Positions 8,846 through 20,799 of a DNA stretch of 64,000 bases are shown in pieces. Source of the stretch: Pseudomonas putida (GTDB taxonomy: Bacteria; Pseudomonadota; Gammaproteobacteria; Pseudomonadales; Pseudomonadaceae). The notes under the pieces are model-generated. The model had not been told where the DNA came from, ran no database searches, and saw nothing but the letters and a program-made list of their open reading frames with translations. The stretch's first letter is position 1. The number at the start of each line of letters is the position of its first letter. The translations under genes and the position numbers were made by a program. The stretch covers positions 2,037,501 to 2,101,500 of the forward strand of contig NZ_CP018846.1 in assembly GCF_002025705.1 (NCBI RefSeq), in the 5' to 3' direction.

Positions 8846-9595
8846 ATGAAGGACTTGTTGTTGATTGGCATCGGCCCGGGCGACCCACGCCAGATTACCG
8901 TTGAGGCGGTCGATGCATTGCGCAGCGCCACGCTGTTCTTCGTGCTCGACAAAGGCGCTGGCAAGGATGAACTGGTGCGCCTGCGCAAGGCCATGCTTGA
9001 ACGCTACCGGCCAGAGGGCGGCTACCGCCTGGTGCAGGTCGCGGACCCGCAGCGTGATGCCGAGGCTGCGGATTATGCCGGCGCGGTTCACGACTGGCAC
9101 CGCCAGCGTGCCGCACTGTACGCCCGGTTGATCACTGAGGAGATGGGCGCCGACGATATCGGCGCCTTTTTGCTATGGGGTGAACCGGGCCTGTACGACA
9201 GCACCTTGCGCATTCTTGACCTGGTCCGCGAACGCGGGGTGGCCTTGCGCCTGCAGGTGATCCCCGGCATCAGCAGTGTGCAGGCCCTGGCGGCGCGGCA
9301 TCAGGTTCCGCTCAATCGCATTGGCGAGCCGCTGACTGTGCTGCCAGGGCGGCGCCTGGCCGAGCAGGGGCAGGTGGACAATGTGGCGGTTATGCTCGAT
9401 GGGCAGTGCGCGTTTGCCACGCTGGAGGACCCGGCGCTGGTGATCTACTGGGGCGCTTACCTGGGCACCGAGCATGAAGTGCTCATCGCCGGGCCATTGC
9501 AGGCCGTGAAAGCACGGATTCTTGAAGTGCGCGAGCGGGAGCGGGCGCGCATGGGGTGGATCATGGATACCTACCTCTTGCGGCGGGAGCTGTAA
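8846..9595 (+). CDS. cobF: precorrin-6A synthase (deacetylating)
   Basis: SAM-dependent methyltransferase of the aerobic cobalamin pathway; it methylates C-1 of precorrin-5 with loss of the acetyl group. The 249-residue protein begins with the corrin methylase motif 'IGIGPGDPRQITVEAVDAL'. It contains 'LLWGEPGLYDSTLRIL' and 'VIPGISSVQALAARH', typical of CobF. Other cob genes are not adjacent, which is common for cobF. It may be cotranscribed with the porin. Confidence 0.9.
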   Translation: MKDLLLIGIGPGDPRQITVEAVDALRSATLFFVLDKGAGKDELVRLRKAMLERYRPEGGYRLVQVADPQRDAEAADYAGAVHDWHRQRAALYARLITEEMGADDIGAFLLWGEPGLYDSTLRILDLVRERGVALRLQVIPGISSVQALAARHQVPLNRIGEPLTVLPGRRLAEQGQVDNVAVMLDGQCAFATLEDPALVIYWGAYLGTEHEVLIAGPLQAVKARILEVRERERARMGWIMDTYLLRREL

Positions 9596-9610
9596 GGTGG
9601 GGTGCCTGTA

Positions 9611-9690
9611 CCGGCCTCTTCGCGGCTGAAGCCGCTCCTACAGGGATGCAACAGGCCTGTAGGAGCAGCTTTAGCCGCGAAACAGGCGCC
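9611..9690. repeat. BIME: inverted REP pair
   Basis: Arms TTCGCGGCTGAAGCCGCTCC and its near reverse complement, separated by about 10 bases, between the convergent genes cobF and the receiver gene. Confidence 0.8.
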
Positions 9691-9697
9691 GCCGTTC

Positions 9698-10048
9698 TCA
9701 AGGCGTACCCAATATCTCCACGACCTTGTCGCGCAACTGGTCGATGCTGAAAGGCTTGCCAATCATGTGCATGCCCTCGGGCACATCGAAACTCTCGGCA
9801 TAACCGCTGGCAAACAGCACCGGCAGCAACGGCCGCGCCGCACGGGCCTTGGCCGCCAGTTCTTCGCCGCGCATGTCCGGCAGGCCCACGTCGGTTACCA
9901 GTAGAGCCAGTTGCTGGCTGGCATCTTCGATGATCTTCAGCGCCGCCGTGGCATCTTCCGCTTCAATAGTGCTGTAGCCTAATTCATCGAGCACTTCGAG
10001 CATCAGCATACGGACGATGTCGTCGTCTTCGACAACCAGAAGTTGCAT
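9698..10048 (-). CDS. stand-alone response regulator receiver
   Basis: 116 residues, a single REC domain with no output domain. The acidic pocket VVEDDD is at residues 5-10, the phosphoacceptor Asp lies in 'LLVTDVGLP', Ser in 'FASGYAE', and Lys in 'IGKPFS'. It is transcribed divergently from the large hybrid kinase across a 252-base gap. It probably passes phosphate or binds a partner in the same network as the downstream kinase/CheR/CheB genes (inferred from position). Confidence 0.88.
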   Translation of the reverse strand: MQLLVVEDDDIVRMLMLEVLDELGYSTIEAEDATAALKIIEDASQQLALLVTDVGLPDMRGEELAAKARAARPLLPVLFASGYAESFDVPEGMHMIGKPFSIDQLRDKVVEILGTP

Positions 10049-10300
10049 GGTGGGTTCCCTGTTGAAAAAGTCATGTTCCTACTCTGTGCGCCAGGCAGCA
10101 TCAGAAGTTCCCGAGGATACCGACAGTCGCACTTCGATGGAACGATTCTCACAGGCAGCCTTCAAATACTGGCTAAATGCCCTGCCGAAGCCGCCCAAGC
10201 GGGTTAGACTCGCATGTTGACCGGTGAGCGCAGCGGCAGACAATAACAGGCTTCAGCCGCCACACTTTTCAATGGACTTTTTTCGCGCGGGCGTTTTCAG

Positions 10301-13764
<3,464 letters not shown>

Positions 13765-13768
<4 letters not shown>

Positions 13769-14586
13769 CTAGCGAGCGCAACACCGACATCGAGATCCGG
13801 CTGCTGATCGAGGCGATCTACCTCAAGTACAGCTACGATTTTCGCAACTACTCCGGCGCATCGATCAAGCGCCGGGTCCTGCATGCGCTACGCCAGTTCG
13901 ACTGCCTCACAGTGTCGGCGCTGCAGGAGCGGGTGCTGCACGACCCGGGCATGTTCATGCAGCTGCTGCAGTACCTGACGATCCCGGTCAGCGAGATGTT
14001 CCGCGACCCCGGCCACTTCCTCGCGCTGCGCCAGGAAGTGGTGCCGCTGCTGCGCACCTGGCCGTCGATCAAGGTGTGGATTGCCGGTTGCAGCACCGGT
14101 GAAGAGGTGTATTCGATGGCCATCCTGCTGCGCGAGGAGGGCCTGCTCGAACGCACCATCATTTATGCCACCGACATCAACCCACATTCGCTGGACCGCG
14201 CCAAGCAGGGTATCTACTCGATGCAGAGCATGCGCGAGTACGAAGAAAACTACCGCCTGGCCGGCGGGCGCCGCGACTTTGCCGAGTACTACACCGCCGC
14301 CTACGGCAACGCCATCATGGACAGCAGCCTGCGCGAAAACGTGACCTTTGCCGACCACAGCCTGGCCACTGACAGTGTGTTTTCCGAAACCCAGCTGGTG
14401 TCCTGCCGCAACGTGCTGATCTACTTCAACAAGGAACTGCAGGACCGCGCCCTCGGCCTGTTCCACGAGTCGCTGTGCCACCGTGGTTTCCTGGTGTTGG
14501 GCAGCAAGGAATCGGTGGATTTTTCCGCCTATAGCGGGCGTTTCGAGCCGTTGGTCAAACCCGAACGGATCTTCCGCAAATCATGA
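13765..14586 (+). CDS. CheR-type protein glutamate methyltransferase
   Basis: 273 residues. SAM-dependent methyltransferase with the SAM loop 'VWIAGCSTGEEVYSMAILL', 'ATDINPHSLDRAKQGIY' and 'CRNVLIYFNKELQ', all CheR signatures. The best start is a TTG at 13765 that overlaps the kinase stop (TTGA), with GGAG 6 bases upstream, which suggests translational coupling. A GTG at 13741 is the alternative. No chemoreceptor gene is near, so the methylated partner may be the hybrid kinase (inference). Confidence 0.88.
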
Positions 14587-15158
14587 ACGGCGTACGCGCG
14601 GTGGTCATTGGCGCCTCGGCGGGTGGCGTCACGGCACTGTTCTCGGTGCTCGGGGCGTTGCCTGCCGGTTTCGCCATTCCGGTGCTGTGCGTGCTGCACC
14701 TGCCTGACGACCGCCACAGCCAGCTGGCCGAAGTGCTGCAACGGCGTTTGCAGCGGCCGGTGCGCCAGGCCTGTGACAAGGAAGCCATTGCCCCTGGGCA
14801 GATCTACGTGGCCGGGCCGGGCTATCACTTGTCGGTGGAAGCCGACCTCAGCCTGTCGCTGAGCCAGGAAGAACCGGTGCATTTCTCGCGCCCGGCCATC
14901 GATTTTCTCTTCACCTCGGCGGCCGATGCCTATGGCCCCGGGCTGCTCGGCGTGCTGCTCACCGGGGCCAACGAAGATGGCGCCGAAGGGCTTGCCTACA
15001 TCAAGAACAGCGGTGGCCGGACCGTGGTCCAAGACCCCCGCGACGCACAGGTGGCGCTGATGCCGGAGGCCGCCCTGGCCCTGCACGCGCCTGACCTTAT
15101 CCTTTCTCTGAGCGGTATCGGGCAATTGCTCGCTACCCTGGAACCCAGCGCATGCTAA
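14583..15158 (+). CDS. CheB-type methylesterase without receiver domain
   Basis: 191 residues, only the CheB catalytic domain. The catalytic triad candidates are Ser in 'IGASAGGV', His in 'CVLHLPDDRHS' and Asp in 'TGANEDGAEG'. The usual N-terminal receiver is missing. The start ATG overlaps the cheR stop (ATGA), and its end overlaps the next kinase by 7 bases. It probably removes methyl groups added by the preceding CheR. Confidence 0.9.
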   Translation: MNGVRAVVIGASAGGVTALFSVLGALPAGFAIPVLCVLHLPDDRHSQLAEVLQRRLQRPVRQACDKEAIAPGQIYVAGPGYHLSVEADLSLSLSQEEPVHFSRPAIDFLFTSAADAYGPGLLGVLLTGANEDGAEGLAYIKNSGGRTVVQDPRDAQVALMPEAALALHAPDLILSLSGIGQLLATLEPSAC

Positions 15159-16378
15159 GCCTCACCACTGCCAAACTGCTGATCGTCGACGACCTGCCGG
15201 AAAACCTGCTGGCTCTCGCCGCCCTGATCCAGGGTGAAGACCGCGAGGTGCACCAGGCGCAGTCGGCGGAAGCAGCCTTGTCGCTGTTGCTCGAGCACGA
15301 GTTCGCCCTGGCCATTCTCGACGTGCAGATGCCAGGCATGAACGGCTTCGAGCTGGCCGAACTGATGCGCGGCACGGAAAAGACCCGCAACATTCCGATC
15401 GTCTTCGTCACCGCTGCCGGGCGCGAAATGAACTATGCCTTCAAGGGCTACGAGAGCGGCGCCGTGGATTTCCTGCACAAGCCCCTCGACACCGTGGCGG
15501 TGAAGAGCAAGGTGTCGGTGTTCGTCGACCTGTATCGCCAGCGCAAGGTGCTCGACCGCCAGTTGCAGGCGCTTGAGCGCAGCCGCCAGGAGCAGGAGTT
15601 GCTGCTGGCCCAGTTGCAGGTGGCGCGTGGCGAGCTGGAACACGCAGTGCGGATGCGCGACGACTTCATGTCGATCGTTGCCCATGAAGTGCGCACGCCG
15701 CTCAACGGCCTGATCCTGGAAGCCCAGTTGCGCAAGATGCACCTGGCGCGCGGCAATCACGACGCGTTCAGCCCCGATAAGCTGCAGGCCATGGTCGAGC
15801 GTGACGAGCGCCAGATCAACAGCCTGATCCGCCTGATCGAGGACATGCTCGACGTGTCGCGCATTCGCACCGGCAAGTTGTCACTGCGGCCCAGGGCGTT
15901 CGACCTGAGTCAGCTGGTACGCGGCCTTGTAGAGAACTTCGCGGCCCAGGCCACGGCGTTGCAGACGCACATCGAGCTGCAGCGCTGTGAGCCTTTGCAG
16001 GGCGAGTGGGACGAATTTCGCATTGAGCAAGTGCTGGCCAACCTGTTGTCCAACGCCTTGCGCTATGGCGAGCGCCAGCCGGTGCAAGTGCGGGTGTTCG
16101 AGCAGGGCGGCATGGCCTGGGTGCAGGTGCAGGACCACGGGATCGGTATCAGCGCTGCCAACCAGCAACGGATCTTCCAGCAGTTCGAGCGCGTGGCCAC
16201 CCAGCAGGCCAGCGCCGGGTTGGGGCTGGGGTTGTATATCTCCGAGCAGATCGTGCATGCCCACGGCGGGCGTATCGAGGTGCAAAGCGAGGAGGGCAAG
16301 GGTGCCACGTTCAGCCTGCAGCTGCCGCTGGCGGGCAAAACCGAACAAAACGACCAGCTGCGGGCAACCTCCGCGTAA
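15152..16378 (+). CDS. receiver-histidine kinase hybrid
   Basis: 408 residues, cytoplasmic, with the order REC-coiled coil-HisKA-HATPase. REC: 'LLIVDDLPENLLAL', phosphoacceptor in 'LAILDVQMPGMNGFE', Lys in 'DFLHKPLD'. His in 'VAHEVRTPLNG', N-box 'LANLLSNALRYGE', and 'DHGIGI...GLGLGLYI' for ATP binding. With the receiver first, it is likely switched by phosphotransfer from an upstream kinase, plausibly the three-receiver hybrid. Confidence 0.92.
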   Translation: MLSLTTAKLLIVDDLPENLLALAALIQGEDREVHQAQSAEAALSLLLEHEFALAILDVQMPGMNGFELAELMRGTEKTRNIPIVFVTAAGREMNYAFKGYESGAVDFLHKPLDTVAVKSKVSVFVDLYRQRKVLDRQLQALERSRQEQELLLAQLQVARGELEHAVRMRDDFMSIVAHEVRTPLNGLILEAQLRKMHLARGNHDAFSPDKLQAMVERDERQINSLIRLIEDMLDVSRIRTGKLSLRPRAFDLSQLVRGLVENFAAQATALQTHIELQRCEPLQGEWDEFRIEQVLANLLSNALRYGERQPVQVRVFEQGGMAWVQVQDHGIGISAANQQRIFQQFERVATQQASAGLGLGLYISEQIVHAHGGRIEVQSEEGKGATFSLQLPLAGKTEQNDQLRATSA

Positions 16379-16422
16379 GCCTGGGGTCAGATGGCCAACT
16401 GTATGAATTTCAAGGCGTTGTC

Positions 16423-16800
16423 ATGAGTGAAGATGCACAAGATGTGGTACTGGTGGTCGAGGATGAACCGGCGATCCGGATGATCCTGCGCGATTACCTG
16501 GCGGGTGAGGGCTACCACGTGCTGGTGGCCGAAGACGGTGAGCAGGCGTTTGCCATTCTGGCGAGCAAACCGCACCTGGACCTGATGGTGACCGACTTCC
16601 GCTTGCCCGGTGGCATTTCCGGGGTGGAAATCGCCGAGCCTGCGGTGAAGCTGCGACCGGACCTGAAGGTGATCTTCATCAGTGGCTACCCGGCGGAAAT
16701 CCTTGAGTCCGGCAGCCCGATCGCCCGCAAGGCACCGATCCTGGCCAAGCCGTTCGACCTCGATACCCTGCACGAGCAGATCCAGGCGCTGCTGCGCTGA
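16423..16800 (+). CDS. stand-alone response regulator receiver
   Basis: 125 residues, a single REC domain: 'VVEDEPAIR', phosphoacceptor in 'LMVTDFRLPGGISG', 'ISGYPAE', and Lys in 'LAKPFD'. It follows the receiver-kinase by 44 bases and is probably the last gene of the signalling operon; a BIME follows directly. The output is presumably by protein interaction. Confidence 0.9.
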   Translation: MSEDAQDVVLVVEDEPAIRMILRDYLAGEGYHVLVAEDGEQAFAILASKPHLDLMVTDFRLPGGISGVEIAEPAVKLRPDLKVIFISGYPAEILESGSPIARKAPILAKPFDLDTLHEQIQALLR

Positions 16801-16818
16801 AGGCAGAGTACTGACGCC

Positions 16819-16934
16819 TGTGGGAGCGGCCTTGTGTCGCGAAAGGGCTGCGCAGCGGCCCCAGAATGTCAGCGTAACGGCATAGATTCTGGGGCCGCTG
16901 CGCGTCCCTTTCGCGACACAAGGCCGCTCCCACA
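16819..16934. repeat. BIME: inverted REP pair
   Basis: Arms begin and end TGTGGGAGCGGCCTTGTGTC / its complement and pair for about 45 bases. It separates the signalling operon from the convergent tetR gene. Confidence 0.88.
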
Positions 16935-16945
16935 ATGACCGTGCG

Positions 16946-17536
16946 TTACTTCAGGGTCCGCTCGATCCCGCCAACCAACAGGCTCTCCATCAACCCGAGC
17001 CCTTGTTGCTCAGGCAAGCCCTTGAGCATCCCCGGCAACTGGTTGAGCAAGGTCGCCACGACATGCGCCGTCGCCACCAATGCCTCCCCCTGCAAAGTCG
17101 CCTGCGGCGCGATCAGGCGCAGCAACCCTGCCTCATAGCGCTTGCGCAGCAACCCCAGGTGCGCCTGCTGCTGCTCGCTCAAGCAGCACAAGTCGCGTTC
17201 GGCCAGGCGAAACTGCATGGGCCGCTCGGCATGCAACTGCCAGTGCGCGGCAATCAGGCAGTTCAACGCCGAACCCCCACGTGCCATGGCCCGCCGCCCC
17301 TGTTCCAGGGTCGCCTGGAGCTCTTCGTACAATTCCTCGATCAGGTCGAACAGCAGGTCCTGCTTGCTGGGGAAATGGTGATACAGGGAGCCGGCGGTCA
17401 GCCCCACATGCGCTGCCAGCTCGCGCATGCTGACCTGGCCAAAGCCCTTTTCGGCGAACAGTGCCATGGCCCGGTCACGTCGCTCTTCGAAGTTGGCACA
17501 GCGCATGGCGGCATTGACCGGGGGCATGGCGTGCAC
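16946..17536 (-). CDS. TetR-family regulator
   Basis: 196 residues. The N-terminal HTH includes 'RRDRAMALFAEKGFGQVSMRELAAHVGLTAGSLYHHF' style residues, with the recognition helix near 50-65, followed by a helical ligand-binding domain. It lies 3 bases downstream of the 3-hydroxyacyl-CoA dehydrogenase gene on the same strand, so it probably controls this fatty/short-chain acyl-CoA operon. The start at 17536 could instead be an internal ATG a few codons later. Confidence 0.88.
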   Translation of the reverse strand: MHAMPPVNAAMRCANFEERRDRAMALFAEKGFGQVSMRELAAHVGLTAGSLYHHFPSKQDLLFDLIEELYEELQATLEQGRRAMARGGSALNCLIAAHWQLHAERPMQFRLAERDLCCLSEQQQAHLGLLRKRYEAGLLRLIAPQATLQGEALVATAHVVATLLNQLPGMLKGLPEQQGLGLMESLLVGGIERTLK

Positions 17537-17539
17537 TCC

Positions 17540-18388
17540 TCAGTAGGTGAAGAAACCACGGCCGCTCTTGCGCCCCAGCCATCCGGCCGCGACCATTTCC
17601 TTGAGCAGCGGGGCGGGGCGGTACTTGCTGTCGCTGAAGCCTTCGTGGAAGGCCTCCATGATCGCCAACAGGGTGTCCAGGCCGATAAGGTCGGCCAATG
17701 CCAGCGGGCCGATCGGCTGGTTGCAGCCCAGGCGCATGCCGGTGTCGATGTCCTCGGCACTGGCCAGACCTTCCTGGCGCACGAAGATCGCTTCGTTGAT
17801 CATCGGCACCAGGATGCGGTTGACCACGAAGCCCGGGCGGTTGCCGGCGGTGATCGGCGTCTTGCCAAGCTTTTCGGTGACCACCAGTGCCTGGGCATAG
17901 GTGCTGTCGCTGGTCTGCAGGCCGCGGATGATTTCGACCAGGGCCATCATCGGCACCGGGTTGAAGAAGTGCACGCCAATGAAGCGCTGCGGGTGCTCGA
18001 TGCTGGCAGCCAGCTGGGTCACCGACAGCGACGAGGTGTTGGTGGCGATCAGGCAGTCGGTTGCCACGTTGGCCGCCACCTGCTGCAGGATGCGCTGCTT
18101 GAGCTGCAGGTTCTCGGTGGCGGCCTCGATCACCAGCTGCGCGCTGCCCAGTTGGGCGTAGTCGGTGCTGGTGCGGATGCGGTTTTTCGCCGCCTCGGCG
18201 CGCTCGGCATCGAGCGTGCCCTTGCTCACCTGGCGCTCCAGGTTCTTGCTCAAGGTAGCCACGCCACGCTCCAGCGCGGCGTCGGAAACGTCCACCAGCA
18301 GGACCTGGTAGCCGGCCACCGCGCACACCTGGGCGATACCGTTGCCCATGGTGCCGGCGCCAATCACGGCAATCTGTTCAATCGTCAT
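17540..18388 (-). CDS. 3-hydroxybutyryl-CoA dehydrogenase
   Basis: 282 residues. NAD(P)-dependent oxidation of 3-hydroxyacyl-CoA to 3-ketoacyl-CoA. N-terminal Rossmann motif 'VIGAGTMGNGIAQV' at residues 8-21, the catalytic His region 'IGVHFFNPVP', 'TAGNRPGFVVNRIL', and the C-terminal family ending 'GWLGRKSGRGFFTY'. It follows the thiolase by 11 bases. Together they would interconvert acetyl-CoA and 3-hydroxybutyryl-CoA, or carry out the last steps of short-chain beta-oxidation. Confidence 0.93.
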   Translation of the reverse strand: MTIEQIAVIGAGTMGNGIAQVCAVAGYQVLLVDVSDAALERGVATLSKNLERQVSKGTLDAERAEAAKNRIRTSTDYAQLGSAQLVIEAATENLQLKQRILQQVAANVATDCLIATNTSSLSVTQLAASIEHPQRFIGVHFFNPVPMMALVEIIRGLQTSDSTYAQALVVTEKLGKTPITAGNRPGFVVNRILVPMINEAIFVRQEGLASAEDIDTGMRLGCNQPIGPLALADLIGLDTLLAIMEAFHEGFSDSKYRPAPLLKEMVAAGWLGRKSGRGFFTY

Positions 18389-18399
18389 GTTTCAGCCCC

Positions 18400-19584
18400 T
18401 CAGACGCGCTCGAAGACCACGGCAATGCCCTGGCCGCCACCGATGCACATGGTGGCCAGCGCGTAGCGGCCCTGGATGCGCTGCAGTTCGTGGATGGCCT
18501 TGGTGGCGATGATCGCCCCGGTGGCACCGACCGGGTGGCCGAGGGAAATGCCCGAGCCGTTCGGGTTGACTTTCTCCGGGTCGAAGCCGAGCTCGCGGGC
18601 CACGGCGCAGGCCTGGGCGGCGAAGGCTTCGTTGGACTCGATCACGTCCAGGTCGCTGACGCTCAAGCCAGCCTTTTCCAACACCTTGCGGGTCGCCGGG
18701 ATCGGGCCAAGGCCCATCAGTTCCGGCTCGACGCCAGCGTGGGCGTAGGCCACCAGGCGCGCCAGTGGCTTCAGGCCCAGGCGGCGCACCGCGTCACCGG
18801 TCGCCAGCACCAGGCCGGCGGCGCCATCGTTGATGCCGCTGGCGTTGCCGGCAGTGACGGTACCGTCCTTCTTGAACACGGTTTTCATGCCGGCCAGTTG
18901 CTCGGCCGTTACATCGGCACGCACGTGCTCATCGACGGCGAACTGCACGGTGCCTTTGCGGGTTTTCAGTTCAATTGGCACGATCTGGCTGTCGAAGCGG
19001 CCTTCTGCCTGGGCGCGGGCGGCGCGGCGCTGGCTGGTCAGGGCCAGTTCGTCCTGCATTTCGCGGCTGATGCCCTGCTGGGCGGCGACGTTTTCCGCAG
19101 TGATGCCCATGTGGAAGTGCTCGAACGGGTCGTGCAATACGCCGACGGTGTAGTCGATGCCTTGCAGATCCCCCATGCGCGCGCCCCAGCGAGCCTGCGG
19201 CAGCAGGTACGGGCCGCGGCTCATGGACTCGGCACCGGCGGCCAGGGCGACCTCGGCGTCACCCAGCAGCAGGCACTGCGCGGCCGAGACGATGGCCTGC
19301 AGGCCCGAACCGCACAGGCGGTTGACGTTGAAGGCCGGGGTTTCCTTCGGGATGCCGGCGTTCATGGCCGCTACCCGCGACAGGTAGGCGTCGCGTGCTT
19401 CGGTAGGGATGACGTTGGCCATTACCACATGGCCGATCTGCTCGGCAGCTACGCCCGAACGTTCGATGGCGGCGCGGGTCACGGCGGTGGCCAGGTCGGC
19501 CAGTGGCAGGTCCTTGAGGGCACCACCAAAACCACCGATGGCGGTACGGACGGCACTGACGACGTAGATTTCTGCGCTGCTCAT
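18400..19584 (-). CDS. acetyl-CoA acetyltransferase (thiolase)
   Basis: 394 residues, thiolase family. Nucleophilic Cys in 'NVNRLCGSGLQAI', the 'NGSGISLGHPVGATGA' His motif, and the second Cys in 'ATMCIGGGQGIAVVFERV'. The ATG at 19584 gives the usual start (MSSAEIYVVSAVRTAIGGFGG). Upstream in-frame sequence is not family-like. It is first gene of the thiolase-dehydrogenase-TetR operon and divergent from an AraC regulator. Confidence 0.94.
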   Translation of the reverse strand: MSSAEIYVVSAVRTAIGGFGGALKDLPLADLATAVTRAAIERSGVAAEQIGHVVMANVIPTEARDAYLSRVAAMNAGIPKETPAFNVNRLCGSGLQAIVSAAQCLLLGDAEVALAAGAESMSRGPYLLPQARWGARMGDLQGIDYTVGVLHDPFEHFHMGITAENVAAQQGISREMQDELALTSQRRAARAQAEGRFDSQIVPIELKTRKGTVQFAVDEHVRADVTAEQLAGMKTVFKKDGTVTAGNASGINDGAAGLVLATGDAVRRLGLKPLARLVAYAHAGVEPELMGLGPIPATRKVLEKAGLSVSDLDVIESNEAFAAQACAVARELGFDPEKVNPNGSGISLGHPVGATGAIIATKAIHELQRIQGRYALATMCIGGGQGIAVVFERV

Positions 19585-19752
19585 AAAGGCTCCGATTGCG
19601 AAGGCATGGCGGGAGCGGGCCAGGCTCTGCGAGAATGGCCGGCGATCCCGAGGTGGGTCCGAGTCTAGGCAAAGGCTCTGTTGCAGCCTATGCCGGATCT
19701 GTTCAGTCAACCTGGCATTTTTTGCCACTCAGCATAGACAGTGAATTCCGCC

Positions 19753-20799
19753 ATGCGCGATAGCGATTCGGTCGCGGTGTACTTTCTCAATGCCATGCTG
19801 CATGCCTTGCGCGAGCAACCCGAGGTGCTCGAGGCTCGGCTGCGCGGCGTGGGCATCGACCCGGCCGTGCTCGGTCAGCCCCAGGCACGGGTGCCGGCCA
19901 AGGCATTCGCGCGCTTGTGGCTGGAGCTGATCGAGCTGCTGGACGACGAGTTCTTTCGCCTCGACAGCCATGGCATGCCGCTGGGCAGCTTTGCCCTGAT
20001 CTGCCGTGGCTTGATCCAGGAACCGAACCTGGAGAAGGCCCTGCGCCAGTGCATGAGCAGTTTCGCCCTGTTCCTGCGCGACCTGCGTGGCAGCCTTACG
20101 CTGCGCGGTGGGCGTGCGGTGATCAGTGTGCAGTCGGCGATCGCCGACCCGCTGACCCGGGTGTACGCCGAGGAAACCTACCTGGTGCTGATGATCGGCC
20201 TGCTGTGCTGGCTGGCCGGGCGGCGCATCGCCATCGATCGCACCGAGCTGGCGGTGGCACGCCCGGCCCAGGATGATGACCCGCTGCTGTGGGGGCCGGA
20301 CCTGCGCCTGGGTAGCGGGCGCACCGAGGTCGAGTTCGACAGCGCCTGGCTGCGCCTGCCGGTGGTGCAGGACCTGGCGGGCCTGAAGACCTTCCTGCGC
20401 AGTGCACCACAGGGCCTGGTGATCCGCTTTCGCAATCAGAATGGCCTGGTTGCCGAGGTCTATCGGCATTTGCGCGCCCGCCGTTATGGGCAATGGCCGA
20501 CGCTGGCGGCCATGGCCGAGCAGCAAGGGATCAGTGCCAGCACTTTCCGCCGCCAGCTTGAGCGTGAAGGGCGCTCGTATCAGCAGATCAAGGATGAAGT
20601 ACGCCGGGCGATGGCCTTCGAGCATTTGCGCGAAGGCACGTTGAGCATCGCCGAGATTGCCGAGCAGGCTGGCTTCCAGGAGCCCAGTGCGTTTCACCGG
20701 GCGTTCAAGAAGTGGACCGGGCAGAGCCCAGGCAGCTATCGGGCCAGGTTGGCCGGGCTTGCCAACCTCAGTCTTGCAGGTCGGCTGCCAGCGCCTTGA
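19753..20799 (+). CDS. AraC-family transcriptional regulator (arabinose-binding-domain-like N-terminus)
   Basis: About 348 residues: an N-terminal OruR/ArgR-like ligand region and a C-terminal AraC HTH pair ('MAEQQGISASTFRRQLEREG' and 'IAEIAEQAGFQEPSAFHRAFKKWTGQSPGSYR'). It is divergent from the thiolase operon across a 168-base gap and a likely activator of it. A GTG at 19741 in frame is an alternative start. Its 3' end overlaps the convergent catalase gene by 32 bases. Confidence 0.88.
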   Translation: MRDSDSVAVYFLNAMLHALREQPEVLEARLRGVGIDPAVLGQPQARVPAKAFARLWLELIELLDDEFFRLDSHGMPLGSFALICRGLIQEPNLEKALRQCMSSFALFLRDLRGSLTLRGGRAVISVQSAIADPLTRVYAEETYLVLMIGLLCWLAGRRIAIDRTELAVARPAQDDDPLLWGPDLRLGSGRTEVEFDSAWLRLPVVQDLAGLKTFLRSAPQGLVIRFRNQNGLVAEVYRHLRARRYGQWPTLAAMAEQQGISASTFRRQLEREGRSYQQIKDEVRRAMAFEHLREGTLSIAEIAEQAGFQEPSAFHRAFKKWTGQSPGSYRARLAGLANLSLAGRLPAP

